A DNA stretch of 64,000 nucleotides, from positions 11,688,501-11,752,500 of the forward strand of contig NZ_JAQNDO010000001.1 of assembly GCF_028369105.1 (NCBI RefSeq), given 5' to 3'. The notes under the pieces were generated by a model. The model had not been told where the DNA came from and searched no databases. It saw nothing but the letters and a program-made list of their open reading frames with translations. Below, in pieces: positions 34,821 through 43,375 of the stretch. The translations under genes and the position numbers were made by a program. Position 1 is the stretch's first letter, and every line of letters starts with the position of its first letter. This DNA comes from Polyangium mundeleinium (lineage in GTDB: Bacteria; Myxococcota_A; Polyangia; Polyangiales; Polyangiaceae).

Positions 34821-35170
34821 CGATAAGGGTCCGTACGCTCCAGCGCGAGCAGCGTCCGCACCACGTACGGCACCGACGCGACCCCGACGAGCTCGGCGAG
34901 CGCATACGCAATGTGCTCGCGGCTCGCGTGCGGCGGGATGCCCACGCTCGCGATGCGGTAGCCCTCGCGGGACAGGTCTTCGACGGTCTCGATCTGGACG
35001 GCGCTGACGGTCTTGTAGACGGCGATGCGCAGCCGCTTCGGCCGGAGGCGGTCGAGGGCGCGCATGGCGAAGTCGATGCGATCGAACTCTTCGGGGTCGT
35101 GGTACTCGACCAGGCGCCGCGGAGCGGTCTCCTCGAAGCGGGCATCCTGGAGCGTGGCGCGCGAGCGCAT
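34817..35170 (-). CDS. small conserved-looking protein, unknown function
   Basis: 117 residues from the ATG at 35170; the frame continues open upstream but overlaps the opposite gene. It is soluble and mixed alpha/beta (RLVEYHDPEEFDRIDFAMRA, PKRLRIAVYKTVSAVQIETV, SREGYRIASVGIPPHA). No motif is recognised. The tail-to-tail stop overlap with coaD and ordinary codon use support a real gene. It might bind nucleotides or metal, but nothing in the sequence proves it. Confidence 0.5.
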   Translation of the reverse strand: MRSRATLQDARFEETAPRRLVEYHDPEEFDRIDFAMRALDRLRPKRLRIAVYKTVSAVQIETVEDLSREGYRIASVGIPPHASREHIAYALAELVGVASVPYVVRTLLALERTDPYR

Positions 35171-35269
35171 GGCGGAAGCGTAGCCCCATCCCGTTGGCCT
35201 GGACAGCCCCCGGGCACGGTGCCCACGGAACCTGTTGCTCCGGCCCCACGTCGCGCCGAAACTCCCTGC

Positions 35270-35863
35270 GTGCGTGGCTCGTCCCTCCTCCTCGCGCTCG
35301 TTTGCGTCGGCTGCGCGGCTCCGTCCGAGCGCTCGGCCACGCCCATCGTCGATGTTGCCGCGCCCGTCGCGAAGACGGATGCAATCCCATCGGAGGACAC
35401 GGACGGGCGTGACGCCGACCGCGATGGGATCCCCGACGACACGGACCGCTGCCCGAACGAACCCGAGGATCGTGACAGCTTTGCGGATGACGACGGCTGC
35501 CCCGACCCCGACAACGACAACGACGGCGTGGCGGACGCGAACGACAAGTGTCCGGACGAACCCGAGAACAGGGATGGCCACGAGGACGAGGACGGCTGTC
35601 CGGAGACGCCACAGGTCCTCGCGAAGCGGGCCTACAAGGAGGCGGTCCTCGCCTCCCAGCGAGGGGACCTCGCCGTGGCGCGGCGGCAATTCGAGGAGGC
35701 GTACCGCATTTTGCCGGGGGACCGGGTCCTCTTCCAGCTCGCGACGACCGCGCTCGGCCAGGGGGACCACGACGCGGCGTGCCGGTATTACAAGCAATGG
35801 CAAGCGTCGCCCACGGCGCAGGCGAAGCCCCAGGGAATCAGCGCCCTCGACGCCTGCCCCTGA
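35270..35863 (+). CDS. lipoprotein with thrombospondin type-3 (calcium) repeats and TPR-like tail
   Basis: 197 residues from a GTG at 35270. A short signal sequence ends LVCVGC. Residues about 45-110 are thrombospondin type-3-like repeats (DADRDGIPDDTDRCPNEPED, DNDNDGVADANDKCPDEPEN), whose Asp/Asn ladders bind calcium; in proteobacteria they usually link OmpA domains. Here the OmpA domain is missing. A TPR-like helical tail (VARRQFEEAYRILPGDRVLF) takes its place. Its stop abuts the stop of the convergent glycosyltransferase gene with no gap. Confidence 0.72.
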   Translation: MRGSSLLLALVCVGCAAPSERSATPIVDVAAPVAKTDAIPSEDTDGRDADRDGIPDDTDRCPNEPEDRDSFADDDGCPDPDNDNDGVADANDKCPDEPENRDGHEDEDGCPETPQVLAKRAYKEAVLASQRGDLAVARRQFEEAYRILPGDRVLFQLATTALGQGDHDAACRYYKQWQASPTAQAKPQGISALDACP

Positions 35864-38698
35864 TCACTCGAACGTCGCGCGCACCAGCCCGAACTTGTTG
35901 TTGAGCTCCGGCGTCGTGAGCTTGTCGAAGATGCGCGGGCCGCCGAGCTCGTTCGCGAGCGAGCCCATGCGGCCGTGCTCGGTCATGAAGTAGAACGTCT
36001 TCACGCCCTTCTTCTTCTGCTCCAGGACGTAATCCTGGAACTTCTTGCCGCTGGAGACGAAGGCCGGGACGGCATTGCCGTTGTAGAAGTTCTCGCCCTT
36101 CCAGTTCATCTGGAAGGCGATGATCGGCCCGGGGATCTCCTGTTTGGCGTGGTAATACGCGAGCACCGTCTCGCGTTGCCCCCAGTGGGGCGAGGTCTTC
36201 ACGAAATACACGTCCAGGCCCCAGGCAGCGAAGAGCACGGACACGGCGCAGAGGCCCGTGACGACGTGGCGGCGCGCGCGGGCCCATACGAGGGCGAGCG
36301 TGAAGAGGGCGGCGGCGCTCGTGAAGACGAGCAGCGTGGTCCTGAAATCGAGCGTCGAGGGGAACGCGCGCTTGTAGTTGTACGTGAAGAGGTGGAGCAG
36401 CCGCACCTGCCCGAGCATGCCTTCGCGCGGGCCCACGAGGTCGCGGCCCACGAAAAAGACGAGCACGCCGCCCGCGATCGCGGCGGCGCCCCACATCACG
36501 CGCTCGTATTGCTCGGCGAAGGCATCCGTGATCTTTCGCGCGCCCGAACGTTGCACCATCTCGTCGAGCAGAATGCCCGTGAGCATCGCGGCCGGCGGGA
36601 GGGCCGGCATGATGTAATGGTGGAACTTCGTGAGCATGAGCGTGAAGAGCACGAACGCGAAGAGGAACCACATCGCGAGGAAGATCGACGCGTCGCTCCT
36701 GCGATCGCCCTCCTCGCGGCGCCTGAGCCACGCGACGAGCGCCGCGGGCACGAGGCCGGTCCACGGGAACATCGCGTAGCCGAGCTGCCAGAGGTAGAAA
36801 CGGAAGCCGACGTCGTCGCCCTCGTTCGTGTCGTGCACGTGCGTGAAGGCGCGCTTGAACATGTCGTGGAAGAGCAGCCGATCGGTGAAAGGCTGCCCGT
36901 GCCGCGCATACATCGCGACGAACCACGGCAGGGCGACGGTGAGCAAAATCAAGAGGCCGGCGACGATTTCGAGGCGGAGCAGGTCGCGATACCGGCGCGA
37001 AACGACGATGTACGCGAGGGCGCAGAGCACGGGCAAACCGAACCCGGCCGGCCCCTTGGCCATCGTGGAGAGGGCGGCGAAGAACCAGGCCGCCAGGAAA
37101 TAAAGCCGCTGCGCGCGCCGCTCGCCCCAGCACATGTACAGCAAGAGGCCGAGCGCCTGGATCCAGAGGACCGCCTGGAGCGCGGGCTGGAGGCCCTTCA
37201 GCACGGGGGACGCGTCGCCGCAGACCTGGTTGCCCGGCAGGCCGCAATTCATGGGCGAGCCGGAGCGGAAGGCGTCGGCGTGGAACCGAAGGGAGAACGG
37301 CGACGGGAGGATCTCGACGTTGCGCGAGATCAGGTAGAGGATCTGCGGCAATGCGCAGGCGATGATGATGCCGAGGACGAGGTGGTATCCGGAGAAGCGG
37401 TATTTCGCTTCGCCCACGGACACCTCGTACACCCGCACCTCGCGCTCCGCGTCCTCGTGAATGCCGAGCAGGAAGAGGGCCATCGCCGCGGACATCGTCG
37501 CGACGAAGGGCATGTCGGTCACGGTCTGGTGCGAGACCAGAAACCATTGCGGCATCGTGGTGAGCACGAGGCCACCGAAAAAGCCGGCGCGACGGCCGAA
37601 GACCCGCGCGACGGCCTTGTACAGGAGGTACGTCGCGACGAGCGTGACGAGGAAAAAGGGCAAACGGACGGCCCACTCGGGCCAGGGCACGCGCCCCTCG
37701 GCGACGGCGGAGAGCATCGCGCCGGGTTGATAACGGACGCCGAACGTCGCCATCGCGATCGACTGCATCCAGAAATCGAGGATGGGCTTCGACCAGAACC
37801 AGCCGTCCTGCGCCCACCAGAGCGAGATCCAATCATTCCGCGCGAGGATTTCCCGCGCGACCTCGCCATAGTGGGTCTCCCACGGATCGCTGAGCGAATG
37901 GCTCCCGAGCGCCGGCAAATAAAGGAGCGTCACGAGGGTGACGAGCCAGAATCCGTGGCGACGAAGGAGCGGGATGGGTTTGCCGGCGGGATTTTTCTCC
38001 CACGCGCCGAGTTTGTCGCCGACGCGGTAGGTGGAGACGACGGCGCCGAGAAAACAGGCAGGAACGGCGAGGCCTGCGCCGATCGGGCCGAGATACCCGG
38101 AGACGGCGAAGGAAACCGCGGCAAAGAGGCCAAGGACGGAGCCGCCGAGCAAGCCGAGGGGCTGGGCGAGGTCGGCAAGCGCGATCCGCTTGGCGACGCG
38201 CTCGTCGGGGTCGTCGAAGGTGCCGCAGAGGTCGAGGAGGCCAAAGGTGGCGACGAGGATGGCAAGGATGCCGATGGGAACGCCGACGCGGTACTGCGGG
38301 CGCAACGCCATGAGGAGGAAGGCGACGAGCGCGCCGGTGGCGAGCGTGGAGGCGCCGCGGACGAGCTGGAGCGGGTTGCCAGGGCGGAGGAGAGGATCGG
38401 GGGCGGGAGGGGATTCGGCGGCGTCGGGTTCGTCGCCGGTGTCGTCGTCGGTGTCGTCCGCTTCGTCGGTTTCCGCGTCCGAACCCGCTGTCGCTTCCGC
38501 GTCCGAGCCCGCGTCCGCTTCCGCGTCCGGACCCGCTTCCGCTTCCGCGTCCGAACCCGCTTCCGCTTCCGCGTCCGAACCCGCTTCCGCTTCCGCTTCC
38601 GGGCCCGCTTCCGTCTCCGTGTCCGTGGCAGACTCTGCGTCCGGCCGGTCGGCTTCATCGTCGGCTGCGTCGGTCGGATCTTGCTTGATCTCGCTCAT
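35864..38698 (-). CDS. ArnT/PMT-like (GT39/GT83) polytopic membrane glycosyltransferase with acidic N-terminal repeat
   Basis: About 944 residues, with an alternative start at 38722. The N-terminal 110 residues are an Ala/Glu/Asp/Ser repeat ([10 protein letters not shown] units). The remainder has over ten membrane helices. The first extracytoplasmic loop holds [15 protein letters not shown], the GT-C catalytic acid pattern of ArnT and related enzymes, and [13 protein letters not shown] follows as in that family. A C-terminal soluble domain begins near residue 800. Such enzymes move a sugar from a polyprenyl-phosphate carrier to lipid A or protein outside the membrane. The acceptor is unknown. 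Confidence 0.83.
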   Translation of the reverse strand: MSEIKQDPTDAADDEADRPDAESATDTETEAGPEAEAEAGSDAEAEAGSDAEAEAGPDAEADAGSDAEATAGSDAETDEADDTDDDTGDEPDAAESPPAPDPLLRPGNPLQLVRGASTLATGALVAFLLMALRPQYRVGVPIGILAILVATFGLLDLCGTFDDPDERVAKRIALADLAQPLGLLGGSVLGLFAAVSFAVSGYLGPIGAGLAVPACFLGAVVSTYRVGDKLGAWEKNPAGKPIPLLRRHGFWLVTLVTLLYLPALGSHSLSDPWETHYGEVAREILARNDWISLWWAQDGWFWSKPILDFWMQSIAMATFGVRYQPGAMLSAVAEGRVPWPEWAVRLPFFLVTLVATYLLYKAVARVFGRRAGFFGGLVLTTMPQWFLVSHQTVTDMPFVATMSAAMALFLLGIHEDAEREVRVYEVSVGEAKYRFSGYHLVLGIIIACALPQILYLISRNVEILPSPFSLRFHADAFRSGSPMNCGLPGNQVCGDASPVLKGLQPALQAVLWIQALGLLLYMCWGERRAQRLYFLAAWFFAALSTMAKGPAGFGLPVLCALAYIVVSRRYRDLLRLEIVAGLLILLTVALPWFVAMYARHGQPFTDRLLFHDMFKRAFTHVHDTNEGDDVGFRFYLWQLGYAMFPWTGLVPAALVAWLRRREEGDRRSDASIFLAMWFLFAFVLFTLMLTKFHHYIMPALPPAAMLTGILLDEMVQRSGARKITDAFAEQYERVMWGAAAIAGGVLVFFVGRDLVGPREGMLGQVRLLHLFTYNYKRAFPSTLDFRTTLLVFTSAAALFTLALVWARARRHVVTGLCAVSVLFAAWGLDVYFVKTSPHWGQRETVLAYYHAKQEIPGPIIAFQMNWKGENFYNGNAVPAFVSSGKKFQDYVLEQKKKGVKTFYFMTEHGRMGSLANELGGPRIFDKLTTPELNNKFGLVRATFE
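38472..38616. repeat. short-unit tandem repeat coding the acidic N-terminus of the glycosyltransferase
   Basis: Imperfect tandem units of roughly 18-24 bases built from CCGCTTCCG and CCGCGTCCG blocks, all multiples of three. Copy-number change would lengthen or shorten the Ala/Glu/Asp arm without shifting the frame. Confidence 0.75.
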
Positions 38699-38798
38699 GG
38701 CTCGCGGGCTCGGGGAGGCCATGCACTAGCAAGCCTTCGGGCCGGGGCAAAGGGGGAGGTTTCTCCGGGCCCAGGGCCTTCCGTGGTAAGCTTCACGC

Positions 38799-39443
38799 AT
38801 GGCCCTCGCTCGCCCCCTCGATCGCCCGGCGACCCTGGCGGACCTGGAGTCCCTGCCGGAGCACCTCCGCGGCGAGATCATCGACGGCATGCTGTACGTC
38901 TTCCCGCGCCCGCGAGCTCCCCACGCGGACGTCGAGGCCGACGTGGTGGATGCGTTGCGAGGCCCGTTTCAAAAAGGCCGAGGTGGTCCCGGCGGCTGGT
39001 GGATCCTGCCGGAGCCCGGCATTCAGCTCCCGCGCGCGCCGGAGTTCGTGCCGGATGTGGCTGGATGGCGGCGAGAGCGGCTCGCCCGGCCTCCGGCGGA
39101 TGGACCGATCACGCTCGTACCGGACTGGATTTGCGAGATTCTATCGCCCACGACGCGAGGATACGATCTGATCGTGAAGCGCCGCTTTTATGCCGACATC
39201 GGCGTCGGGCATTTGTGGTACGTCGACCTGGAAGCACGCGCCTTGATGGTGAGCCGGCTCGAGAATGGGCATTGGGTCGAATTGGGGGTGCATGGGGTCG
39301 GGGAGAAGGTGCGCGCCGAGCCATTCGATGCCGTGGAGATCGATCTGGCGACGTGGTGGGAGGTGCTGGAAGCGAGAGGGGTTTCGCCTAGCAGCCCGTG
39401 GATCTACGCGCCCCCGATCGCGACCCCAACATCTTGCATTTGA
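38799..39443 (+). CDS. Uma2-family (PD-(D/E)XK nuclease-like) protein, 3' end replaced by IS sequence
   Basis: 214 residues as it now reads. The core has EIIDGMLYVFPRPRAPHADV, the metal-binding Asp in PEFVPDVAGW and the paired acidic motif in ICEILSPTT, the pattern of Uma2/DUF820 putative endonucleases. The native reading ends at Ser196 (position 39386). The last 18 residues, from PSSPWIY on, are encoded inside the IS left end. Joining the flanks without the element gives ...RGVSEP-stop, only two more codons, so the gene was hit at its very end and may still work. Uma2 proteins are often numerous and of unknown target. Confidence 0.85.
   Translation: MALARPLDRPATLADLESLPEHLRGEIIDGMLYVFPRPRAPHADVEADVVDALRGPFQKGRGGPGGWWILPEPGIQLPRAPEFVPDVAGWRRERLARPPADGPITLVPDWICEILSPTTRGYDLIVKRRFYADIGVGHLWYVDLEARALMVSRLENGHWVELGVHGVGEKVRAEPFDAVEIDLATWWEVLEARGVSPSSPWIYAPPIATPTSCI
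39387..39405 (+). repeat. IS left terminal inverted repeat
   Basis: CCTAGCAGCCCGTGGATCT matches the reverse complement of the right end, CCTAGCAGCCTGTGGACTT, at 16 of 19 positions. Confidence 0.85.
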
Positions 39444-40855
39444 TGCGGGTACATCCCGCGCCACGTGGCCCGGGAAAATCGTGCCAACCGCCTCGGCGTG
39501 CCCCGTACCAGGGCCACCATGGCTGCCCATATCACCAAAACTGCAAGGGCGGAGCCCTTCCGGGCCGCGGCCAGGGCCCGCGGGGTCCCTGCGCCGAGTA
39601 TTTGACGTAGCACGAGCCCCAAATTGAGCGCGGCGATATGCGCCAGGTAGCGTTTTCTCACGTTCTCCCGGCCTCTCACTCGCACCCTCCTCATTCCGCC
39701 CGTCTCGCATGCGTGGGCGAATGTTCGTTCGATGAGCTCTCCACGTTTGCGTTGAAGAGCGCGCCCCTTCGGACGACGCACGCGGTTTCGGTTCCCGTAA
39801 AACGTTTGCTGCATATCCCAGCCCTTGTCCACCCATCTGCGGACGGACTGGATCCTCTCCGGGACGTACGTGCGATAGCCGGACACCTTCAACGATAGAA
39901 GCAGCTCGGCCTTGTGATACCCCTTGTCCGCCACGACCTCGATCACGGTGCGCTCGGGCTCCGCGTCGCTGCTGCCGCCCTCCGGAGGCGGATCGTCGTC
40001 CGAATCGCGCTCCTCGCTGCTCTTGGCCTGCTCGACATTCGTGCGCGCCTGCTCGAGGCTTTGCGCCATCGTCGCTGGGTCGGCCTCGTTCGCTGAATAG
40101 ACCTCCGCGGCGACCACGACGCCCGTGCTCATGTCGACGACATGCTCGGTCTTGTAGGCCAATCGCGTGCGGCCATCCTTGAGCTTTGCGATGCGGGCAT
40201 CTTCGTCGGTGGGGCTTTTCCAGTCGGTATTCGACGTCTTCTTTCCCTTGCGCTTGCGGTCGAGTCGCCGAGCATCCTCCATGGTCGGATTCTCGATGCC
40301 TTCCTCCTTCGCCAGCCGCTTGATGTAGTCCGCGTACACCTCGCCCGTCTCGCGCCGCACGATCGCCTTCATCGAGGCGTCCGCGCGGAGATACGTCGAG
40401 TCCACGCCCATGACTTTGCCATGGAGGAGCCCGGAGCGATTCACGACCCCGAGCACGAAGGCGAACATCCCCTCGAAAACCTCACTGCCGAGGCGCTTGC
40501 GCATCTTGGAAAGCGTCGAATGGTCGGGCACCGTTTCGCCGGGCAACAGCCCGAGGTATTCCCGCAGCGACAGCGAGTCCGAGCAGCGCCACTCGAGCCC
40601 ACGCTCGGACTCGATCCCCTCGAAGTAGCCGACCAGCAGCATCCGGAAGTAAAGCCCAGGCGGGATCGATGGCCTCCCCGCCGTCCCGTCGGCCTCGAAA
40701 TACTTCGCGCACGCCGCCTCCATGGCCCGGTCAAACCCGTTCTCGCGAAGAAGCTCGTTCAGCTTCTCGTAGAACCGGTGCCCCGGCGACCGCGGCAGCG
40801 AAGGCGCCGCCACCCAGAGCGACGCCTGCTTCTCACGTGTTCGCCCCATCGACAT
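39404..40855 (-). CDS. IS1182-family (DDE) transposase
   Basis: 483 residues. The N-terminal DUF772-like domain (PGHRFYEKLNELLRENGFDR, PGLYFRMLLVGYFEGIESER, LLPGETVPDHSTLSKMRKRL) is typical. DDE motifs are VMGVDSTYLRADAS (first Asp), EVVADKGYHKAELL (second Asp) and RGELIERTFAHACETGGMRR (Glu region). An acidic/Ser insertion (SSEERDSDDDPPPEGG) lies between the first and second Asp blocks. The stop codon overlaps the left terminal repeat. No frameshift or internal stop is seen. Confidence 0.95.
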   Translation of the reverse strand: MSMGRTREKQASLWVAAPSLPRSPGHRFYEKLNELLRENGFDRAMEAACAKYFEADGTAGRPSIPPGLYFRMLLVGYFEGIESERGLEWRCSDSLSLREYLGLLPGETVPDHSTLSKMRKRLGSEVFEGMFAFVLGVVNRSGLLHGKVMGVDSTYLRADASMKAIVRRETGEVYADYIKRLAKEEGIENPTMEDARRLDRKRKGKKTSNTDWKSPTDEDARIAKLKDGRTRLAYKTEHVVDMSTGVVVAAEVYSANEADPATMAQSLEQARTNVEQAKSSEERDSDDDPPPEGGSSDAEPERTVIEVVADKGYHKAELLLSLKVSGYRTYVPERIQSVRRWVDKGWDMQQTFYGNRNRVRRPKGRALQRKRGELIERTFAHACETGGMRRVRVRGRENVRKRYLAHIAALNLGLVLRQILGAGTPRALAAARKGSALAVLVIWAAMVALVRGTPRRLARFSRATWRGMYPHQMQDVGVAIGGA

Positions 40856-40907
40856 GACGCGGACAAACTACCATCGACGCCAGTTCCTGTCGAGCCTCCT
40901 TCGGGAT

Positions 40908-40926
40908 AAGTCCACAGGCTGCTAGG
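40908..40926 (-). repeat. IS right terminal inverted repeat
   Basis: AAGTCCACAGGCTGCTAGG, the complement of the left repeat with three mismatches. Its CTA at 40922-40924 is the TAG stop of the TIR-domain gene. Confidence 0.85.
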
Positions 40927-41383
40927 GAGCCGTGAGCCTCTCCACGACCTGACGGATCCCCCGGGCGACGTCGGTCCACGCCTCGTCGGGATCGGCCCAG
41001 GTCTTGATCGGCTTTCCGTCCCGCGGCAGGGCCTGGAGCGCTCCGAAGGGTGTATTCTTCTGCCAGCCCTCGCAGTGCCGTAGGATGATCGGAATGACGA
41101 CCGCCTCTCCGGACGCGCGGCGCTCCATGGCCCTCTGCATCTCGATATCATAGCAGTATTTGGAGTCGACGAAATCGGAACTCACGAGCAGCAGGATGAT
41201 CGCGGCTCGGTTGAGGTTCTCGTCGATGGCAGGCTTCCACTCGTCACCAGCACCGATTCGTCGGTCATGCCAGCTTCGGATCGCGCCGCTGCGCCTCAAG
41301 AGGGAAAGGTGCTTCTCCAGCTCGACCCGATATGCCTCATCTATGTGCGAATACGAAATAAAGATGTCGAGCGGCGCATTCAT
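40922..41383 (-). CDS. TIR-domain protein, 3' end defined by the IS
   Basis: 153 residues with a strong ribosome site (GAGGAGG). It is a single TIR domain: LDIFISYSHIDEAYRVELEK (beta-A/box 1), SWHDRRIGAGDEW (BB-loop), IILLLVSSDFVDSKYCYDIE with Glu81 where TIR NADases have their catalytic Glu, and a C-terminal helix. Its TAG stop lies inside the IS terminal repeat, so the original C-terminus is lost and a further effector or sensor domain may have been cut off. It follows a second TIR gene by 28 bases on the same strand, an apparent operon. Confidence 0.85.
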   Translation of the reverse strand: MNAPLDIFISYSHIDEAYRVELEKHLSLLRRSGAIRSWHDRRIGAGDEWKPAIDENLNRAAIILLLVSSDFVDSKYCYDIEMQRAMERRASGEAVVIPIILRHCEGWQKNTPFGALQALPRDGKPIKTWADPDEAWTDVARGIRQVVERLTAP

Positions 41384-41411
41384 GGGGACCTCCTCGATGA
41401 CGTGACAACAT

Positions 41412-42779
41412 TCACGGTTCGTCCAGAAGCACGACGACTTTCGTCGTCCTGTCGGCGTTGGGCGGCGGTGCGTCGAGGGTCGGGTTGAGCGGCATATTCA
41501 GTCCAATACAAAGTGCAGTCCTCTTGATGTCGTCGTGTGCGACGACCCCCGTTGCCCACGTTGTCTGCCCGACCAATACCTCGACATGGAGACCTTTGCC
41601 CGCGAGCATGTCTCCGATGGTCACCGGAACCCGCCGTGGAGAGCGCACATTTCCTTTCGTATGGGCATCCGAGATCGGGATGCAGCCAATCCATTCGCGT
41701 GCGTCGACGCGCCGAAAACATACCTGGCCGTCGTCGGGGACATCGTTGCCGTTCACGCGGACACTGTACAGCCGGATCAATTCATCCTGCTTCGGCGGAA
41801 GAGCGTCGGCGCAAGCGCCTGGGACAGATGCACGATCCGAGGCACACTTACCGCAGTACTGGGCGGATTCCTTGCAAACCTGTTTCAGCCTGCTCGTATT
41901 GGACGGGTCCGTTCGGCACTCGATACCCCCGCAGCAAGAGGAACCACTTGGCGTCTGTGCAACCGGAACCGTCGTTTTGACAGAGGACTCATAGCCCTGC
42001 TCGTTGACGGACGGAGGCGAAACGCCCTGGTTCGGAGAGGCGCTCCCGTAAATACCCTTGAAAATACCCACACAGAACAGGACGACAAAGACACCCGCGA
42101 GCATCATCCATGACGTGCGAGACCACGAACGAGCTTCCGGAGTTCGAGAAAGCGGCCCGGTGCCGGCTCCAGGAGACGGCAGACTCAAATGAGGCTGGCT
42201 CCAACGAAGGTCCGGCGAAGATGGATGCGCCCCCCCGAAATCCGGGGAGGACGCGTGCATCGGTCTCGGATCGGACGGAAAGGAGGGTGCGCTCGACCTG
42301 TACGACGGAATTGAGCCTTGGTTCTGCGCCTCGATCGTCTTCACGATAGAGCGGATCGACTCCGCGACCAGGCTCCAAGCGTCATCCGGCTGTGGCCACC
42401 TCTCCACGGGCACGAGATTGGAGGGGAGCACGTGGAGCCCGGCTGGCCTCACGCCCGTGGCTTTTATATCGAGCGACCTCACCAGAACGGGCACGACCCA
42501 CGCCGTACGCTCCTCATGCCGCGCATAAGCCCGGTGTTCCTCGGCGTTGCACTCGCGGGACGCAGCGTAATCCGAGGTGAGCAAACATAAAATGATCTGT
42601 GCACGTTCGAGATCGGGATGGACATCAAGCCGTGTCTTGCCAGCCAAGACATTGTCGGTGTGGGAAATTCGTATCCGTCCGCGGGTGAGGAGCCCGGCGA
42701 GATGCTTCTCGAGCGCTCGGTAGGCTTCGACATCCTTGGGTGCCTTCGCGGCGAAGGAGATGAAGACGTCAACAGGCAT
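41412..42779 (-). CDS. membrane-anchored TIR-domain protein with Cys-rich C-terminal domain
   Basis: 455 residues from the ATG at 42779; the frame upstream runs through repeat DNA and is ignored. Residues 1-150 are a TIR domain (VDVFISFAAKAPKDVEAYRA, IILCLLTSDYAASRECNAEE with Glu80/81 at the NADase position). The BB-loop reads SHTDNVLAG and lacks the Trp of its neighbour. A Ser/Pro-rich linker (152-222) leads to one membrane helix (224-245, WMMLAGVFVVLFCVGIF). Residues 250-455 hold seven Cys within 45 residues and a beta-rich end. The TIR should be cytosolic and the Cys-rich part outside. Confidence 0.8.
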   Translation of the reverse strand: MPVDVFISFAAKAPKDVEAYRALEKHLAGLLTRGRIRISHTDNVLAGKTRLDVHPDLERAQIILCLLTSDYAASRECNAEEHRAYARHEERTAWVVPVLVRSLDIKATGVRPAGLHVLPSNLVPVERWPQPDDAWSLVAESIRSIVKTIEAQNQGSIPSYRSSAPSFPSDPRPMHASSPDFGGAHPSSPDLRWSQPHLSLPSPGAGTGPLSRTPEARSWSRTSWMMLAGVFVVLFCVGIFKGIYGSASPNQGVSPPSVNEQGYESSVKTTVPVAQTPSGSSCCGGIECRTDPSNTSRLKQVCKESAQYCGKCASDRASVPGACADALPPKQDELIRLYSVRVNGNDVPDDGQVCFRRVDAREWIGCIPISDAHTKGNVRSPRRVPVTIGDMLAGKGLHVEVLVGQTTWATGVVAHDDIKRTALCIGLNMPLNPTLDAPPPNADRTTKVVVLLDEP

Positions 42780-43005
42780 CCGCGACTCTCCGATGGCCCA
42801 GCGGGTGATCCGTGCTCCGTCTCCGGAAGCCGGAAGAGTGTGCGACGCTACCGCAGTTTGTCGGCCGCTGGCAAGTGCCGAGCAGATCCTGACCTGGGCC
42901 GCCCCCTGCGACAGGTTGCACGCGTCAAACCACCACCTCCTGCCTCCTTCCCTTATCCCCTGCCCCACCCACTCCGGACGCTCCGCTCTCCGCCTCGCAC
43001 CATGG

Positions 43006-43306
43006 CAGACGCCGTTTTCCCCCCTCGACACGCGTCCACCCCCGCAGTCCATCGTGACCGGCGCCCCCTGACGCCCTTCTACCCCGGCAGTCCATCCTGA
43101 CCTGACCCCGTCGACGCGTGTCGACCCCGGCCGTCCATCGTCACCCGCCCCCCTCGACACGCGGCGACCCCCGCAGACCATCGTGACCAGCGCCCCCTGA
43201 CGCCCTTCTACCCCGGCCGTCCATCGTCACCCGCCCCCCTCGACACGCGTCGACCCCCGCGGACCATCGTCACCCGCACCCCCTGACGCGTATCCACCCC
43301 TCTCGT
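43006..43306. repeat. tandem array, seven units of exactly 43 bp
   Basis: The core CCATCGTSACC recurs at 43049, 43092, 43135, 43178, 43221 and 43264, always 43 bases apart. A seventh, 5'-degenerate unit starts at 43006. Two unit types occur: one contains CTGACGCCCTTCTACCCC, the other CTCGACACGCGTCGACCCC. Since 43 is not a multiple of three the array is not coding. It fills half of the 596-base gap between the divergent TIR and lipoprotein genes; the remaining gap shows no gene. Confidence 0.9.
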
Positions 43307-43375
43307 CAGCTTCTCCAGCGTCTTTTCAGCGCAGCCCGCCCCCCTGGCACACCCGCTGCCCATTCCCCCCGCACC

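Larger units (their letters stand above)
39387..40926 (-). mobile_element. IS1182-like insertion sequence, complete, 1,540 bp
   Basis: One intact transposase gene fills the element between 19-base imperfect terminal inverted repeats. No target duplication is visible: the left flank reads GGTTTCG and the right flank GAGCCGT. The left junction lies in the 3' end of the Uma2 gene and the right junction supplies the stop codon of the TIR gene. The intact transposase and good repeats indicate a recent or still active insertion. Confidence 0.88.

Noticed and set aside
35975-39391. 1,138-residue open frame on the plus strand
   Set aside because: It is antisense to the membrane glycosyltransferase and the Arg/His/Glu-rich translation matches no fold.
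39380-40933. Target-site duplication around the IS
   Set aside because: Left flank GGTTTCG and right flank GAGCCGT share no direct repeat, so no duplication can be claimed.
42780-43181. N-terminal extension of the membrane TIR protein into the repeat array
   Set aside because: The frame is open but reads repeat DNA as Gly/Arg-rich sequence. The TIR fold starts directly at the ATG at 42779.
43006-43306. The 43-bp array as a CRISPR array
   Set aside because: Units are head to tail with no spacers of unique sequence, and no cas gene lies nearby.
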